DNA of 64,000 bases from Burkholderiales bacterium Ga0077544 (GCA_001464355.1 LNEU01000018.1:240579-304578), one strand, 5' to 3'. Positions 1-9,345 are shown, counted from the stretch's first letter. The notes: a model not told the origin generated them from the sequence alone. Program-made: numbers and translations.

Positions 1-684
1 ACTGGAAGTTTGCCAACTCGTGCGAGTTTTGAAACTCTCGTGTTGCCCCTCGATGAGCCCACGCCAACCTTACTTATTATTGGGACTGAGGGTGGGGTTA
101 TTAAGGGCCCGCCACAGATACTTATGACTGGTCCGACTGATGGAGGTTTTACCCTTATCGGCAGTATTTTGAAGGATCCGGTTGCTCTTCCGACTGGATC
201 TGTTCCGTCTCGTAAAGAATTGGGTGACGTTCTGGCACTTCTTAAGGAACTGACAGTAGATCTCAAGATTGAAGAGGAAGACAAAAGTACCAGCTATCAA
301 CGTGCCAAAGAGAGGATAGACGGCCAGAGTGAAAACATTGGCAAGCAGCTAGGCGGCACTATCAGTAGCCCAAGCAAACTTGATGCAAGCGTGGAAGCGC
401 TGCAGAAACGATTAGCCAATGCAAAGACTGATGATGAACTGAAAGAAATTGCCGCCGCCATTATCACTTTGCAGACTCAGACCGAAATATGGGCATCGAA
501 CACTGGTATTCTGGTGCCATCTGGCACCGACGGTACGCAGTTTTCCGTTCAGGTGAATGAAACCATCAAGGCCGTTAATGACCGCGTGATCGCGGGTGTT
601 CAGAACACCATTCGTAGCAAACCTGTTACATGCACCAGCGCCTATGACCCTGGATTGCACATGGTTGTAACGCGTTGCAACTGA
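1..684 (+). CDS. C-terminal part of an unknown protein (open at left edge)
   Basis: The reading frame is open from the first base of the window. The TTG at position 10 is not needed as a start, so this is most likely the 3' end of a longer gene. About 227 residues are visible. They hold a Gly/Pro/Thr-rich first part, then a helical, charged middle (about residues 75-160, many Lys/Glu/Ala, probably coiled coil) and a short tail with two cysteines near the end (CTSAYDPG ... TRCN). I recognise no family. No promoter or partner gene is visible. It could be a surface or phage-like structural protein, but nothing in the sequence proves this. Confidence 0.5.
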   Translation, partial: TGSLPTRASFETLVLPLDEPTPTLLIIGTEGGVIKGPPQILMTGPTDGGFTLIGSILKDPVALPTGSVPSRKELGDVLALLKELTVDLKIEEEDKSTSYQRAKERIDGQSENIGKQLGGTISSPSKLDASVEALQKRLANAKTDDELKEIAAAIITLQTQTEIWASNTGILVPSGTDGTQFSVQVNETIKAVNDRVIAGVQNTIRSKPVTCTSAYDPGLHMVVTRCN

Positions 685-796
685 TTGCATTCCCTCGTAT
701 CTTGCTTCTGAATTGGATGAAGTAAGTCCGCCAGGTTAAAAAAACAGGTGTATATCGATCTATGTGCATTAGGAATTGAAGCTGCACATAACCGCT

Positions 797-819
797 CCAC
801 CGTCTTCGCTAGACGGTGG
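797..819. other. Hairpin, 9-bp perfect stem
   Basis: CCACCGTCT and AGACGGTGG surround a 5-base loop. It lies between the end of the unknown gene and the end of the convergent lysR gene, so it could end transcription from either side. No long T-run follows on either strand, so a classical intrinsic terminator is not proven. The rest of 685-943 holds nothing else I can name. Confidence 0.45.
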
Positions 820-943
820 ATCAATTAGAGAGCGCGGCTCTACGGTAAATTCTAGATTTTTCATACGATGGCAGAACGTCCGATTTGGGTCGGAAGTGGG
901 CATGCGACCTCAAAAATAGACAACGTTGTTATTGCAAATAACG

Positions 944-1864
944 TCAATCAGATACCTTCTTGCTGAAACACTCCACCAGAAAGTCGATGAAAGCCCTGGC
1001 GCGTGCGCTCTGGTTGCGCCTGTTTGCGTAATACACAAACAAGTCGGCAGACGGCAAGTTGAACTCGGGCAGGATGACTTTCAAGCGGCCGCTTTCCAGA
1101 TACTTGGCCAAATCCCATTCCGAACGGATCAGGATGCCATGCCCGTCGAGCGCCCAGCCGAGGACGATGTCGCCATCATTGCTTGATAGCGCGCCCTGGA
1201 CTTTCATCACTTCGTTTTGCTGATCGCGTGTGAAGCGCCAGATGCCGTAGGCTTCATCGTTTTGCCTGTGAATGATGCAGCGGTGCTGGGCCAGATCGGC
1301 AAGGGTGGTGGGCGTACCGTGTTGCTCCAGATACCGCGGAGATGCGCACAAAAATCTTCTGTTGGTCATCAGGCATCGGGCATTCAGCCTTTGATCCGGC
1401 AATTCGCCAAAACGGATCGCCATATCAACACCGCTCTCGACCAGATCAACCGGCTTGTCGGTTAGTTCGACTTGCATCGCTAAGTGTGGATGACGTTTGA
1501 CGAACTCCGAGACCAGCGGCGCGATCGTCGTGCGGCCGAATCCCAGTGTGGCGTTCACGCGCAACAGGCCGCGCAAATCCGTCTTGCTGCTGGATACCGC
1601 ATCTTCCATTTCGCGCAGCTGTTGCAGGATGCGCGTCGCATGTGACAAATACGTTTCGCCCTCATTGGTCAGGCTGATGCTGCGGGTGGTGCGATTGATC
1701 AGGCGCGCGCCGAGCCTGGCTTCTAGCTGCGCCAATCGTTTGGTGGCGGCGGGCGGCGTGATATCGAGCGCGCGCGCAGCGGCGGACAGATTGCCGTGAC
1801 GCGCGATCAGGATAAAAAATTCGAGTTCGGATGCGAGGTCGTTTTTCACGGAAGTACTATTCAC
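944..1864 (-). CDS. LysR-family transcriptional regulator, probable regulator of D-tartrate dehydratase
   Basis: This 306-residue protein has the usual LysR size and layout. An N-terminal winged helix-turn-helix (about residues 12-70, with SAAARALDITPPAATKRLAQLE) is followed by a periplasmic-binding-protein-like effector domain (about 95-300). It most resembles the DmlR/TtdR branch, which controls malate and tartrate genes. It is transcribed away from the D-tartrate dehydratase gene, with 116 bp between the two starts, the classic arrangement of a LysR regulator and its target. The start used here is GTG; a second in-frame GTG five codons later is equally possible, and neither has a clear ribosome site. 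The effector (tartrate) is inferred from the neighbour only. Confidence 0.85.
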   Translation of the reverse strand: MNSTSVKNDLASELEFFILIARHGNLSAAARALDITPPAATKRLAQLEARLGARLINRTTRSISLTNEGETYLSHATRILQQLREMEDAVSSSKTDLRGLLRVNATLGFGRTTIAPLVSEFVKRHPHLAMQVELTDKPVDLVESGVDMAIRFGELPDQRLNARCLMTNRRFLCASPRYLEQHGTPTTLADLAQHRCIIHRQNDEAYGIWRFTRDQQNEVMKVQGALSSNDGDIVLGWALDGHGILIRSEWDLAKYLESGRLKVILPEFNLPSADLFVYYANRRNQSARARAFIDFLVECFSKKVSD

Positions 1865-1980
1865 TAAAAGTTAATAATCAACTGATTTTTGGTGAAGTAT
1901 AAGCGTACTTTCAGCGGATATGCTGACGACTATGTTGAAGATGCCGTGACCCGGCAGACACCTAATAGTGAGGAAACCCC

Positions 1981-3147
1981 ATGAGAATCGTCGAAATCCG
2001 CGAAAAAACCCTGCCCATCAGCTCGCCCATACGCAATGCCTATATCGACTTCAGCAAGATGACACTGAGTCTGGTTGCGGTGATTACGGACGTCATCCGG
2101 GATGGCAAGCCGGTCGTCGGTTACGGTTTCAACTCAAACGGCCGCTACGGACAGGGCAAACTGATGCGCGAGCGCTTCATTCCGCGCTTGCTGGAAGCTG
2201 ATACCGATTCCTTGATCAACGATGCCGGCGACAATTTCGACCCGCACAAAATCTGGGCGACCATGTTCACGAATGAAAAGCCGGGCGGTCATGGCGAGCG
2301 TTCTGTGGCGATCGGCACTATTGATATGGCCATTTGGGATGCCGTGGCCAAGATCGCAGGCCAACCGCTATTTCAATTGCTGGCAGATCGTTACGGTAAC
2401 GGCACGCCGAATCGCGAAATTTTTGTCTACGCTGCCGGCGGTTATTACTATCCGGGCCAGAATCACGAAAAGCTCAAGGATGAGATGCGCAGTTACATCG
2501 ACCGCGGTTATACGGTGGTCAAAAAGAAGATAGGTGGCGAGTCGCTGGATGAAGACTTGCGTCGTATCGATTCCGTGCTGAGTGTGCTGCAGGACGGGCA
2601 GAAACTCGCCGTCGATGCGAACGGTCGTTTTGATCTGGACACCGCGATCCGGTATGCCAAGGCGCTCTCGCAATACGATCTGTTCTGGTATGAAGAGGCA
2701 GGCGATCCGCTGGATTTCGAGTTGCAGGCGACCTTGCGCAACTACTACAAAAACCCGATGGCGACGGGCGAAAACCTGTTTTCGATGCAGGATGCGCGCA
2801 ACCTGATCCGCTACGGCGGCATGCGTGCGGATCGTGATTACCTTCAATTCGACTGCGCCTTGAGTTATGGCCTGGTCGAATATCTGCGTACGCTCGACAT
2901 GCTGCAAGAACACGGTTGGTCGAGAACCCGCTGCATTCCACACGGCGGGCATCAGATGTCCTTGAATATTGCAGCTGGCCTTGGGCTGGGTGGTAACGAG
3001 TCGTACCCGGATTTGTTCCAGCCTTTTGGCGGTTTCCCAGATGGTGTGAAAGTACAGAACGGTTACATCACGATGCCGGATTTGCCCGGCATAGGTTTTG
3101 AAGGGAAGGCTGATCTCTATCTGGAGATGCAGAAACTGCTGGCTTGA
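1981..3147 (+). CDS. tarD: D(-)-tartrate dehydratase (enolase superfamily)
   Basis: It converts D-tartrate to oxaloacetate in the cytoplasm using Mg2+. The 388-residue sequence closely matches what I recall of the characterised Bradyrhizobium japonicum enzyme, including ISSPIRNAYIDF near the start and NESYPDLFQP near the end. Enolase-superfamily residues are in place. The KxK motif is at 181-183 (KKK). Metal ligands are Asp212 (VDANG), Glu238 (WYEE) and Glu264 (TGEN), and the general acid/base His321 is in CIPHGG. These sit one residue before the B. japonicum numbering. The ATG is preceded by a GAGG-type ribosome site. The divergent LysR gene probably controls it. No tartrate transporter is adjacent. 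Confidence 0.92.
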   Translation: MRIVEIREKTLPISSPIRNAYIDFSKMTLSLVAVITDVIRDGKPVVGYGFNSNGRYGQGKLMRERFIPRLLEADTDSLINDAGDNFDPHKIWATMFTNEKPGGHGERSVAIGTIDMAIWDAVAKIAGQPLFQLLADRYGNGTPNREIFVYAAGGYYYPGQNHEKLKDEMRSYIDRGYTVVKKKIGGESLDEDLRRIDSVLSVLQDGQKLAVDANGRFDLDTAIRYAKALSQYDLFWYEEAGDPLDFELQATLRNYYKNPMATGENLFSMQDARNLIRYGGMRADRDYLQFDCALSYGLVEYLRTLDMLQEHGWSRTRCIPHGGHQMSLNIAAGLGLGGNESYPDLFQPFGGFPDGVKVQNGYITMPDLPGIGFEGKADLYLEMQKLLA

Positions 3148-3541
3148 TTTGCCGCCCGCCACATCGATAACGTCGGTGTGGCATGGAGACGGGCGGGTGT
3201 TGAAATTGTTATGCCATCAAGCAAGATGGTGATTTTGGGCGTTGAAAAAGAGTGATCGAAAACAAGAAAATATATAAAGTTAATTATTAATTAAATTATT
3301 TAACCATTTGATTTTAATAATTTTTTTAACTAAAAAATAAATCACTTTAAGTATTCATCGTTGGTAATACCTGTCTCTTTGCAGGTTTCCTACGGGAACA
3401 GGTATTCATGCGCGATTGCTCGCGCTCGGTATTCGTTTTGCCGCTAGTGCTTGTATTGAAGTTGATGCAGATCGTGATCATTTTTGGGCCGCGAAAACGA
3501 ATCGGGATGCAAGATGTAAAGCGATGCAGTAGTGGACAGAC
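3148..3541. other. Non-coding gap with AT-rich tract and inverted repeat
   Basis: The gap lies between two convergent transcription units. A GC-rich dyad just after tarD (about 3151-3200, GCCACA/TGTGGC) may be its terminator but lacks a T-run. Bases about 3270-3350 are strongly AT-rich. A perfect 9-bp inverted repeat follows (AATACCTGT at 3366-3374, ACAGGTATT at 3398-3406) with a competing inner CCTG/CAGG pair. I see no convincing gene. Confidence 0.5.
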
Positions 3542-4345
3542 TTATTTCGTCATCAGCCGCCTGAGCATGAAGCTCACGCCATCGACCACCGCAACCATCA
3601 GCAACATCGCCACAATCACGCTGGCTGCCTGCTGCATCTGGAACAGCGACAGATGGAATTTCAGCATCTGCCCCAGACCACCCGCACCGACCACACCGAG
3701 AATTGCCGCCGCCCGAATATTGTTCTCCCACCGATATAGCGTGTAAGACATCAATTGCGGACTGCATTGCGGCAAGGTGGAATAAAGAAATGCCGCAACC
3801 GGATTGACGCCATTGGCACGCAGGGTTTCTTCCGGCAAGGGCGAGCAATTTTCAAATGCTTCGGCAAACAGGCGTCCCAGCACACCTATCGTATGCAGGG
3901 CCAAAGCCAGCGTTCCGGCAAACGGACCGAGTCCGGCCGCGATCAATAGCACCGATGCCCATACCAGTTCAGGTATGGAGCGCAGCACATTCAACACGGC
4001 GCGAGTCGCCAGTCGAGCAGTGTTGCCAAAGCGGCCGCTGGCGGGCAAGCCGATCAAGACGCCTAAGAAAGCGGCAATCAGAGTGCCGATCGCCGACATG
4101 GCGAGGGTCTCGAAGGTGGCGATACCGATTTTTTTGAGAAAGGCAGGAGCCATTTCCGGCGGCGAAAATCCGCGCAAAAACTCTATGCTGGTGCGCACCG
4201 CTTCTGCGTCGAAGAAGGCATGCAATTTCAAGGGCAGCGAAACAAAACTGGCCACCACCAGCAGCACGATACCGGCGAGCAGCGTAATGGTTGACCATTG
4301 CATCGACGGTCGTACCGGGAAATTCTCGGCCAGTGCAGGCTTCAT
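3542..4345 (-). CDS. ABC transporter permease, PhnE-like (second of two)
   Basis: A 267-residue inner-membrane permease with about six hydrophobic segments. It carries the typical inner loop of binding-protein-dependent permeases (AIGTLIAAFLGVLIGLPAS ... RSIPELVWA), which docks on the ATPase. It is of the PhnE type (phosphonate/phosphite family). Its start overlaps the stop of the preceding permease gene by four bases (ATGA), so the two are translationally coupled. It is the last gene of the leftward run selU-selD-binding protein-ATPase-permease-permease, which points to selenium oxyanion uptake rather than phosphonate use. The substrate is inferred. Confidence 0.85.
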   Translation of the reverse strand: MKPALAENFPVRPSMQWSTITLLAGIVLLVVASFVSLPLKLHAFFDAEAVRTSIEFLRGFSPPEMAPAFLKKIGIATFETLAMSAIGTLIAAFLGVLIGLPASGRFGNTARLATRAVLNVLRSIPELVWASVLLIAAGLGPFAGTLALALHTIGVLGRLFAEAFENCSPLPEETLRANGVNPVAAFLYSTLPQCSPQLMSYTLYRWENNIRAAAILGVVGAGGLGQMLKFHLSLFQMQQAASVIVAMLLMVAVVDGVSFMLRRLMTK

Positions 4346-5181
4346 TCCAGCCTCCTGCGCAACATGCCTGACACGCCATCCGCCGCGGCAACCAGCAGCA
4401 CGAAGACGATCAGCATGGTCGACAATTCGTCGCCGGCCATCATCTTGATGGATTCATCCATACGCTGGCCCAAACCGCCAGCACCGACAAAGCCCATGAC
4501 GACCGAGCCGCGGATCGCACATTCCCAGCGATAAACTGTGTAAGAAACCAGTTCTGCCGCAGACTCGGGCAGCGCGCCATACAGAAAAGCTGCCAGCCGA
4601 CCACTGCCGTTTTGCAGCAAGGTATTGCAAGCGGTCGCATCCGATGATTCCAGTATGTCTGCGTAGACCTTGCCCAGCATGCCGCAGTATGTCAGCGCAA
4701 TCGCGACCACGCCGGCGGTCGGACCCAGACCGACGATACGTACCAGCAGCAATGCCCATACCAGTTCCGGCACGCTGCGTAACAGGATCAATAGCCATCG
4801 CACGGCATTGCGAAATGCGGTCGGCATCAAGGATGCGCGGCCTTTGCCCAAACGTGAAATGGATAGCCGTTCGGTCGCCAGCAAGGTCAACGGTATCGCG
4901 CCCAGCAATGCCAGCGTCATGCCAGCGGTTGCCATTGCAACCGTTTCCCAGGTTGCGCCCAATACCATTTGCAAGAATTCCAGCGTATGCGCCGGCGGGA
5001 AAAAGCTGGAAACGAAATGCCAGGTTGCGCGCAAGCTTTGTGCGTCGAACAGGATCCAGGGCTTGAACTCCGCCTGCACCAGCATCGGCCACAGTATCAG
5101 CAACACCACGCCGAAACCCAGCACGCGACCGCGCCATGCCGGATCAGGGCCGGCTTTGCGAAGGGAAAGTGTGTTCGACAT
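4342..5181 (-). CDS. ABC transporter permease, PhnE-like (first of two)
   Basis: A 279-residue PhnE-type permease with several membrane segments and the same inner loop as its neighbour (RSVPELVWALLLVRIVGLGP). The two permeases are clearly related and probably form a heterodimer in the membrane. The start MSNTLSLRKAG leaves an 86-bp gap after the ATPase gene. No phosphonate-breakdown gene (phn lyase, phosphonatase) is nearby, while selD and selU lie upstream in the same direction. Confidence 0.85.
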   Translation of the reverse strand: MSNTLSLRKAGPDPAWRGRVLGFGVVLLILWPMLVQAEFKPWILFDAQSLRATWHFVSSFFPPAHTLEFLQMVLGATWETVAMATAGMTLALLGAIPLTLLATERLSISRLGKGRASLMPTAFRNAVRWLLILLRSVPELVWALLLVRIVGLGPTAGVVAIALTYCGMLGKVYADILESSDATACNTLLQNGSGRLAAFLYGALPESAAELVSYTVYRWECAIRGSVVMGFVGAGGLGQRMDESIKMMAGDELSTMLIVFVLLVAAADGVSGMLRRRLE

Positions 5182-5267
5182 AGTGCTGGGGGTTAGCGGT
5201 GAAAGATGAAAAATGAAGGAAAAAGGGACATGAAGTGTGTCAGTTGAGCAGCGTCTTTAGCGCGACA

Positions 5268-6089
5268 TCAGCAGCGCGGTATCGGATCAATGACGGCCAG
5301 TTTGGCCATGTCATCTGCAATATTTACCTCAGCTTCGTCATGGCTGTTCTGGTACAGCGCTGCAATCATCGCGTCGCTGACCTCGGCATTGGCTGCATCA
5401 AATACAACGCAGCCATCGCGCAGCCCCACAATGCGCGGGAAGTTCGCACGCGCGAGTTCGACCTGATGCAGGCTGCAAACCAGCGTTGCATTGCGCTGTT
5501 GCGCTTCGTGCTGCAAGACCTTTAGCGTTTGCAGTGCAAGCGTTGGGTCAAGTGCCGACAGCGGCTCATCAACCAGAAAAGCTTCCGCTTTGGATATCAA
5601 AGCGCGCGCCATCCCGCAACGTTGACGCTCGCCACCAGACAGTCTGTCGACGCGCGCATACAATTTGTCTTGCAGGTTAAAAGGCATCAATGCCTGATAG
5701 GCGGCATCGATTTCTACCGGTTTGATCAGCGAGCGTATGGCTTGCCACACGCTCCATTGCGGCAACGCACCGGCCAATACCGCATTCACGACGCGCTGAC
5801 GCGGCGGCAACGGTGGCGTTTGCGGTGCGAGGAAAAGGCGCGCGCGCATCCGATGCCGTTCCGTACTGGCGATATGCCAAGGCTGGATATCGAATACCTG
5901 TAGCTCGCCTTCCACGGGCTTAAGCGCGCAGGCAAGGGTGTGCAGCAGGCTGGTTTTGCCAGCGCCGGAAGGTCCTATCAATGCGACTTGTTCGCCTTGC
6001 TGTATCGAGAGCGATACCTCACGCAAGGCAAAGGAATCCTGGGCAGCACCGCTGTGGCGTGTGCTGATTTTTTGAAGGTGGAATGTCAT
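5268..6089 (-). CDS. ABC transporter ATPase, PhnC-like
   Basis: The cytoplasmic motor of the PhnE-like transporter. With the start at MTFHLQKIS the protein has 273 residues. A start 15 codons further up is possible but gives an atypical N-terminus. Walker A is GPSGAGKT (about residue 40), the signature is LSGGERQRCGMARAL, Walker B is AFLVDEPLSALDP and the switch histidine is in CSLHQVELA. Length and signature fit PhnC. Its place between the binding protein and permease genes completes a full importer. Confidence 0.88.
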   Translation of the reverse strand: MTFHLQKISTRHSGAAQDSFALREVSLSIQQGEQVALIGPSGAGKTSLLHTLACALKPVEGELQVFDIQPWHIASTERHRMRARLFLAPQTPPLPPRQRVVNAVLAGALPQWSVWQAIRSLIKPVEIDAAYQALMPFNLQDKLYARVDRLSGGERQRCGMARALISKAEAFLVDEPLSALDPTLALQTLKVLQHEAQQRNATLVCSLHQVELARANFPRIVGLRDGCVVFDAANAEVSDAMIAALYQNSHDEAEVNIADDMAKLAVIDPIPRC

Positions 6090-6152
6090 CCGTGGAAATG
6101 GGATATGTCTGAGCCCATCTCTGCAAGCCTGCAAAGATGGGCTTCAAGGTCG

Positions 6153-7028
6153 TTATTTCAGCAAACCGGCGTTACGTGCTGCGGCTTCGATCGCCTTGTA
6201 ATTTTCCGGCTTGGTTGGAATGAAACGGGTCGCGCGCTGCAGATCCAGGATTTCCTTGTCTTGCGGATTCTTGGCATCCAGCGCCAGGAAAGCATCCGTC
6301 AATTTTTTGCGGACCACAGGATTCATTTCGGAACGCACACTCCAGTTGTAATCGTAATAGCCGAGTGTGGTGTAAAACACGCGCACCTGTTGCGGATCGA
6401 CCTTGCCGGCTGCGACCAGTTTTTCCCATACCGAGATATTCAGTGCGCCTGCATCAACCTTGCCGCCGGCCACTGCGGCGACAGTTGCATCATGTGCGCC
6501 AGAGTAGGCAACGCGCTTCATGTCGGTATCCGGATTGACTTTCGCATCCAGCAAGAAGGAACGTGGCATCAAATGACCGGATGTCGAGGACTCGGAACCA
6601 AAGCTGAAATTCTTGCCTTTCAGGTCGCTGAGCTTGGTGATCGATTTGTCGGTGGTGATAAAGACGGATTTGAATTTTTCATCTTCTTCACGCTGCACCA
6701 GTGGCACAACCTTGCCACCACTACGCACATTGGCCTGCACAAAGGTAAAGCCGCCAAACCAGACCATGTCCAGCTTGTTATTGATCAAGCCTTCGACTGA
6801 TGCGGCGTAATCGGTCACAGGCGTAAATTCAACCTTCATGCCCAGTTTCTGTTCCAGATAATTGCCCAGCGGCTTGAACTTGCGTTGCAATTCGGTCGGT
6901 GCCTCATCAGGGATCGCCGATACACGCAATACCTGCTGCGCCTGCGCGAAACCAGTCATGCCGATCGTGAGCGTAGCAAGGACCGCTGCCGCCAAGGCAG
7001 GGAATTTAGGAAGTGAAAGACGAGTCAT
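6153..7028 (-). CDS. Periplasmic binding protein of PhnD family, probable selenium oxyanion carrier
   Basis: A 291-residue secreted protein with a clear signal peptide (basic start, hydrophobic stretch, cleavage near TGFAQA). The mature part is a PhnD-type solute-binding fold, with LRVSAIPDEAPTELQRKFKPL at the start and a GSESSTSGHLMPRSF loop that binds the anion in this family. One branch of these proteins is known from comparative genomics to travel with selD and selU and has been named a putative selenate-binding protein. The position directly after selD fits that branch. Binding of selenite or selenate is inferred, not shown. Confidence 0.85.
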   Translation of the reverse strand: MTRLSLPKFPALAAAVLATLTIGMTGFAQAQQVLRVSAIPDEAPTELQRKFKPLGNYLEQKLGMKVEFTPVTDYAASVEGLINNKLDMVWFGGFTFVQANVRSGGKVVPLVQREEDEKFKSVFITTDKSITKLSDLKGKNFSFGSESSTSGHLMPRSFLLDAKVNPDTDMKRVAYSGAHDATVAAVAGGKVDAGALNISVWEKLVAAGKVDPQQVRVFYTTLGYYDYNWSVRSEMNPVVRKKLTDAFLALDAKNPQDKEILDLQRATRFIPTKPENYKAIEAAARNAGLLK

Positions 7029-7102
7029 GGAGTGCCATTCTTATATTGAAAGGAAACGGATTGATAACAAGCCCAAAGAGCAGGGCGGTCTTACGATAAT
7101 AC

Positions 7103-8158
7103 TTATGCGACTTCAACACCGGGAACGCCTGCCTGCATCTCGCCTATCACAGCGGCATCGGCAAAACCTTCTTCCCGGAACGCGGCCAGCACTTGCACGA
7201 CTGCTTCCGGCGCACAGGACACGAGCAGGCCGCCGGCGGTTTGTGGATCGGTCAGCAACGCTTGCTGTACAGGATTGATCGACGGGGCCAATACTACTTC
7301 ATGACCGTAGCCTTGCCAATTTCGACTGGATGCACCGGTAATGCAGCCTTGCTCAGCCAGCTTTTGCACTTGCGGCAAAAACGGGATGCTGCCCATCTCC
7401 AGCTTTGCCGACAGCCGGGAACCGCGCGCCAGTTCCAGCAGATGGCCGAGCAAGCCAAAACCGGTTACATCAGTCATCGCATGGACGCCATCCAGTTGTG
7501 CCAATTTCTTGCCCGGCGTATTGAGTTTGGTCGTGTTGGCGATCATCGAAGCATAGCCATCCGCATCCAGCATATTTTTCTTTAGTGCGGCCGACAGTAC
7601 ACCGACGCCGACAGGCTTGCCCAAAATCAGCTTATCGCCAGCACGTGCATCGGCATTGCGCTTGATTCTGGACGGATGAATCAGCCCCATCACAACCAGC
7701 CCGTAAATCGGCTCGACCGAATCGATCGTGTGGCCACCGGCGATCGGGATGCCGGCTTGTGCGCAGATCGCTTCGCCGCCCTTGAGAATCTGAGCAATCA
7801 CTTCCACCGGCAATTGATTGACCGGCATGCCAACCAGCGCAAGGGCCATGATAGGCGTGCCACCCATCGCATACACATCGGAAATCGCATTGGTGGCGGC
7901 TATGCGGCCAAAGTCGAACGGATCGTCGACGATGGGCATGAAAAAATCCGTCGTTGCTATCAGCGCCTGCTCGTCGTTGAGTTGGTAGACGGCAGCATCG
8001 TCTGATGTTTCTATCCCGACCAGCAGCTCTTTCGGCAGCGGAAAACCGCCGGTGCCTTTGAGTATCTGGGAGAGTACGCCAGGGGCGATCTTGCAGCCGC
8101 AACCGCCGCCGTGCGAAAACTCGGTCAGCCGTATGGCTGGTGGATTTATTGTCGTCAT
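7103..8158 (-). CDS. selD: Selenophosphate synthase (selenide, water dikinase)
   Basis: It makes selenophosphate from selenide and ATP, the selenium donor for 2-selenouridine and selenocysteine. With the ATG at 8158 (AGGA ribosome site five bases upstream) the protein has 351 residues, near the E. coli 347. A longer start at 8203 would overlap selU. The active-site motif is HGGGCGCKI, with Cys20 and Lys23 matching E. coli Cys17 and Lys20. This is therefore the cysteine form, with no selenocysteine codon. It sits 28 bp after selU and before the transporter genes. With no selA/selB in view, the clear local use is tRNA selenation. Confidence 0.95.
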   Translation of the reverse strand: MTTINPPAIRLTEFSHGGGCGCKIAPGVLSQILKGTGGFPLPKELLVGIETSDDAAVYQLNDEQALIATTDFFMPIVDDPFDFGRIAATNAISDVYAMGGTPIMALALVGMPVNQLPVEVIAQILKGGEAICAQAGIPIAGGHTIDSVEPIYGLVVMGLIHPSRIKRNADARAGDKLILGKPVGVGVLSAALKKNMLDADGYASMIANTTKLNTPGKKLAQLDGVHAMTDVTGFGLLGHLLELARGSRLSAKLEMGSIPFLPQVQKLAEQGCITGASSRNWQGYGHEVVLAPSINPVQQALLTDPQTAGGLLVSCAPEAVVQVLAAFREEGFADAAVIGEMQAGVPGVEVA

Positions 8159-8186
8159 CTGAATCCTGTCTTGAAAATACCTGGGG

Positions 8187-9272
8187 TCAGGCTGAATGCG
8201 CAATGTCTGTCGCCTGATTCAACTGGCTGGCTGCGCGCTGGAAGGTCTCGTCAGAGATATCTGGCAGGTTCAGCGCAGTGGCCTGTTCCAGATGCGTGAA
8301 ATTGCGTTTGATTGATTGCAGGTAGCCCGGATCGTAATGCTTGCGCAGCAACTCGTCCACCAGCTCGGGAGTGTGGCCGGACAAGGCCAGCTGATGCCAT
8401 TGCGTGATTTTTTCCTTGCCATGCAAATGCGTGAGGAAATCCAGCTGTGTATTGAGGCTGATCGGATCGCTAATGAAGTGCGGATACTCTTGCATCAACA
8501 AGGCAACCCGATACTGAATCGGAAGATGGACGGTGGTACAGGGCGACGCCCGCATTTTTTCCATCAGCATGTCGGGTACCCGCAACTTGCCTACTTTTTT
8601 ACTCTCGGCCTCGACGAAGATCGGGCGAGCCGGATCGAAAGCGCGCAATAACTGCCACAGCAGGCTCTCAAACCGTTTTTGCGTAGGTTGCGACGCTGTC
8701 GGCAAATCACCCAGTACAGAACCGCGGTGTGCGGCCAGTTTTTCCAGATCGAGCACTTGGGCGCCCTGACTTGCCAACACTTGCAGCAAACGACTTTTGC
8801 CGCTGCCGGTCGGGCCGCACAATACATTGAAGTTCAAGCCCTGCGGCAACACGGCCAGTTCGGCATTGACATGGTTGCGGTAGGCTTTGTAGCCGCCTTC
8901 GAGTTGAGTGACCGGCCAACCTATACGCGCCAGGATATGCGCCATCGCGCCGCTGCGGTTGCCGCCACGCCAGCAATAAATCAGCGGTTTCCAATCCTGC
9001 GGATAGGCGAGAAACTGTTGTTCTATATGCGCCGCAATGTTTTTTGCCACCAGCGCAGCGCCCAGTTTTTTGGCCTCGAACGCACTGACAGTCTTGTACA
9101 TGGTCCCGACCTGTATTCGCTGGCTGTCATCCAGAACCGGGCAATTGATCGCTCCCGGCAAATGATCTTCGGCGTATTCCAGCGGACTACGCACATCGAT
9201 GATGGCGTCGTAGTGTGCGAGTTGCGGGAGAATTTCACTGAACGGCTGGATGGAAGGGTACTTCATGTTCAT
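8187..9272 (-). CDS. selU: tRNA 2-selenouridine synthase
   Basis: It replaces sulfur in 2-thiouridine at the wobble base of Lys, Glu and Gln tRNAs with selenium, using selenophosphate from SelD. The 361-residue protein has an N-terminal rhodanese domain with catalytic Cys100 in LIYCWRGG. A P-loop domain follows (GPTGSGKS, residues 153-160) that handles the geranylated intermediate in the E. coli enzyme (also known as YbbB). It is the first gene of the leftward selenium run; a 19-bp inverted repeat lies 55 bp upstream. Confidence 0.93.
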   Translation of the reverse strand: MNMKYPSIQPFSEILPQLAHYDAIIDVRSPLEYAEDHLPGAINCPVLDDSQRIQVGTMYKTVSAFEAKKLGAALVAKNIAAHIEQQFLAYPQDWKPLIYCWRGGNRSGAMAHILARIGWPVTQLEGGYKAYRNHVNAELAVLPQGLNFNVLCGPTGSGKSRLLQVLASQGAQVLDLEKLAAHRGSVLGDLPTASQPTQKRFESLLWQLLRAFDPARPIFVEAESKKVGKLRVPDMLMEKMRASPCTTVHLPIQYRVALLMQEYPHFISDPISLNTQLDFLTHLHGKEKITQWHQLALSGHTPELVDELLRKHYDPGYLQSIKRNFTHLEQATALNLPDISDETFQRAASQLNQATDIAHSA

Positions 9273-9326
9273 TTCGCTGCTTGTGCATTACGGTGTCCGC
9301 ATTATCCCCGATATGAGTTGCGAATG

Positions 9327-9345
9327 ACGGAATTACATATTCCGT
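9327..9345. promoter_or_regulatory. Inverted repeat upstream of the selU operon
   Basis: A perfect 7+7 dyad, ACGGAAT-TACAT-ATTCCGT, ends about 55 bp before the selU start and is the only symmetric element there. Its size and place fit a repressor or activator operator for the selenium operon. The binding protein is unknown. Confidence 0.4.

Noticed and set aside
3542..7028. Phosphonate uptake as the role of the PhnCDE-like transporter
   Set aside because: No phosphonate-breakdown gene is nearby, and selD and selU are in the same run; selenium uptake explains the context better.
7103..8158. Selenocysteine-containing SelD
   Set aside because: The active-site codon is a normal cysteine codon in HGGGCGCKI; there is no in-frame TGA.
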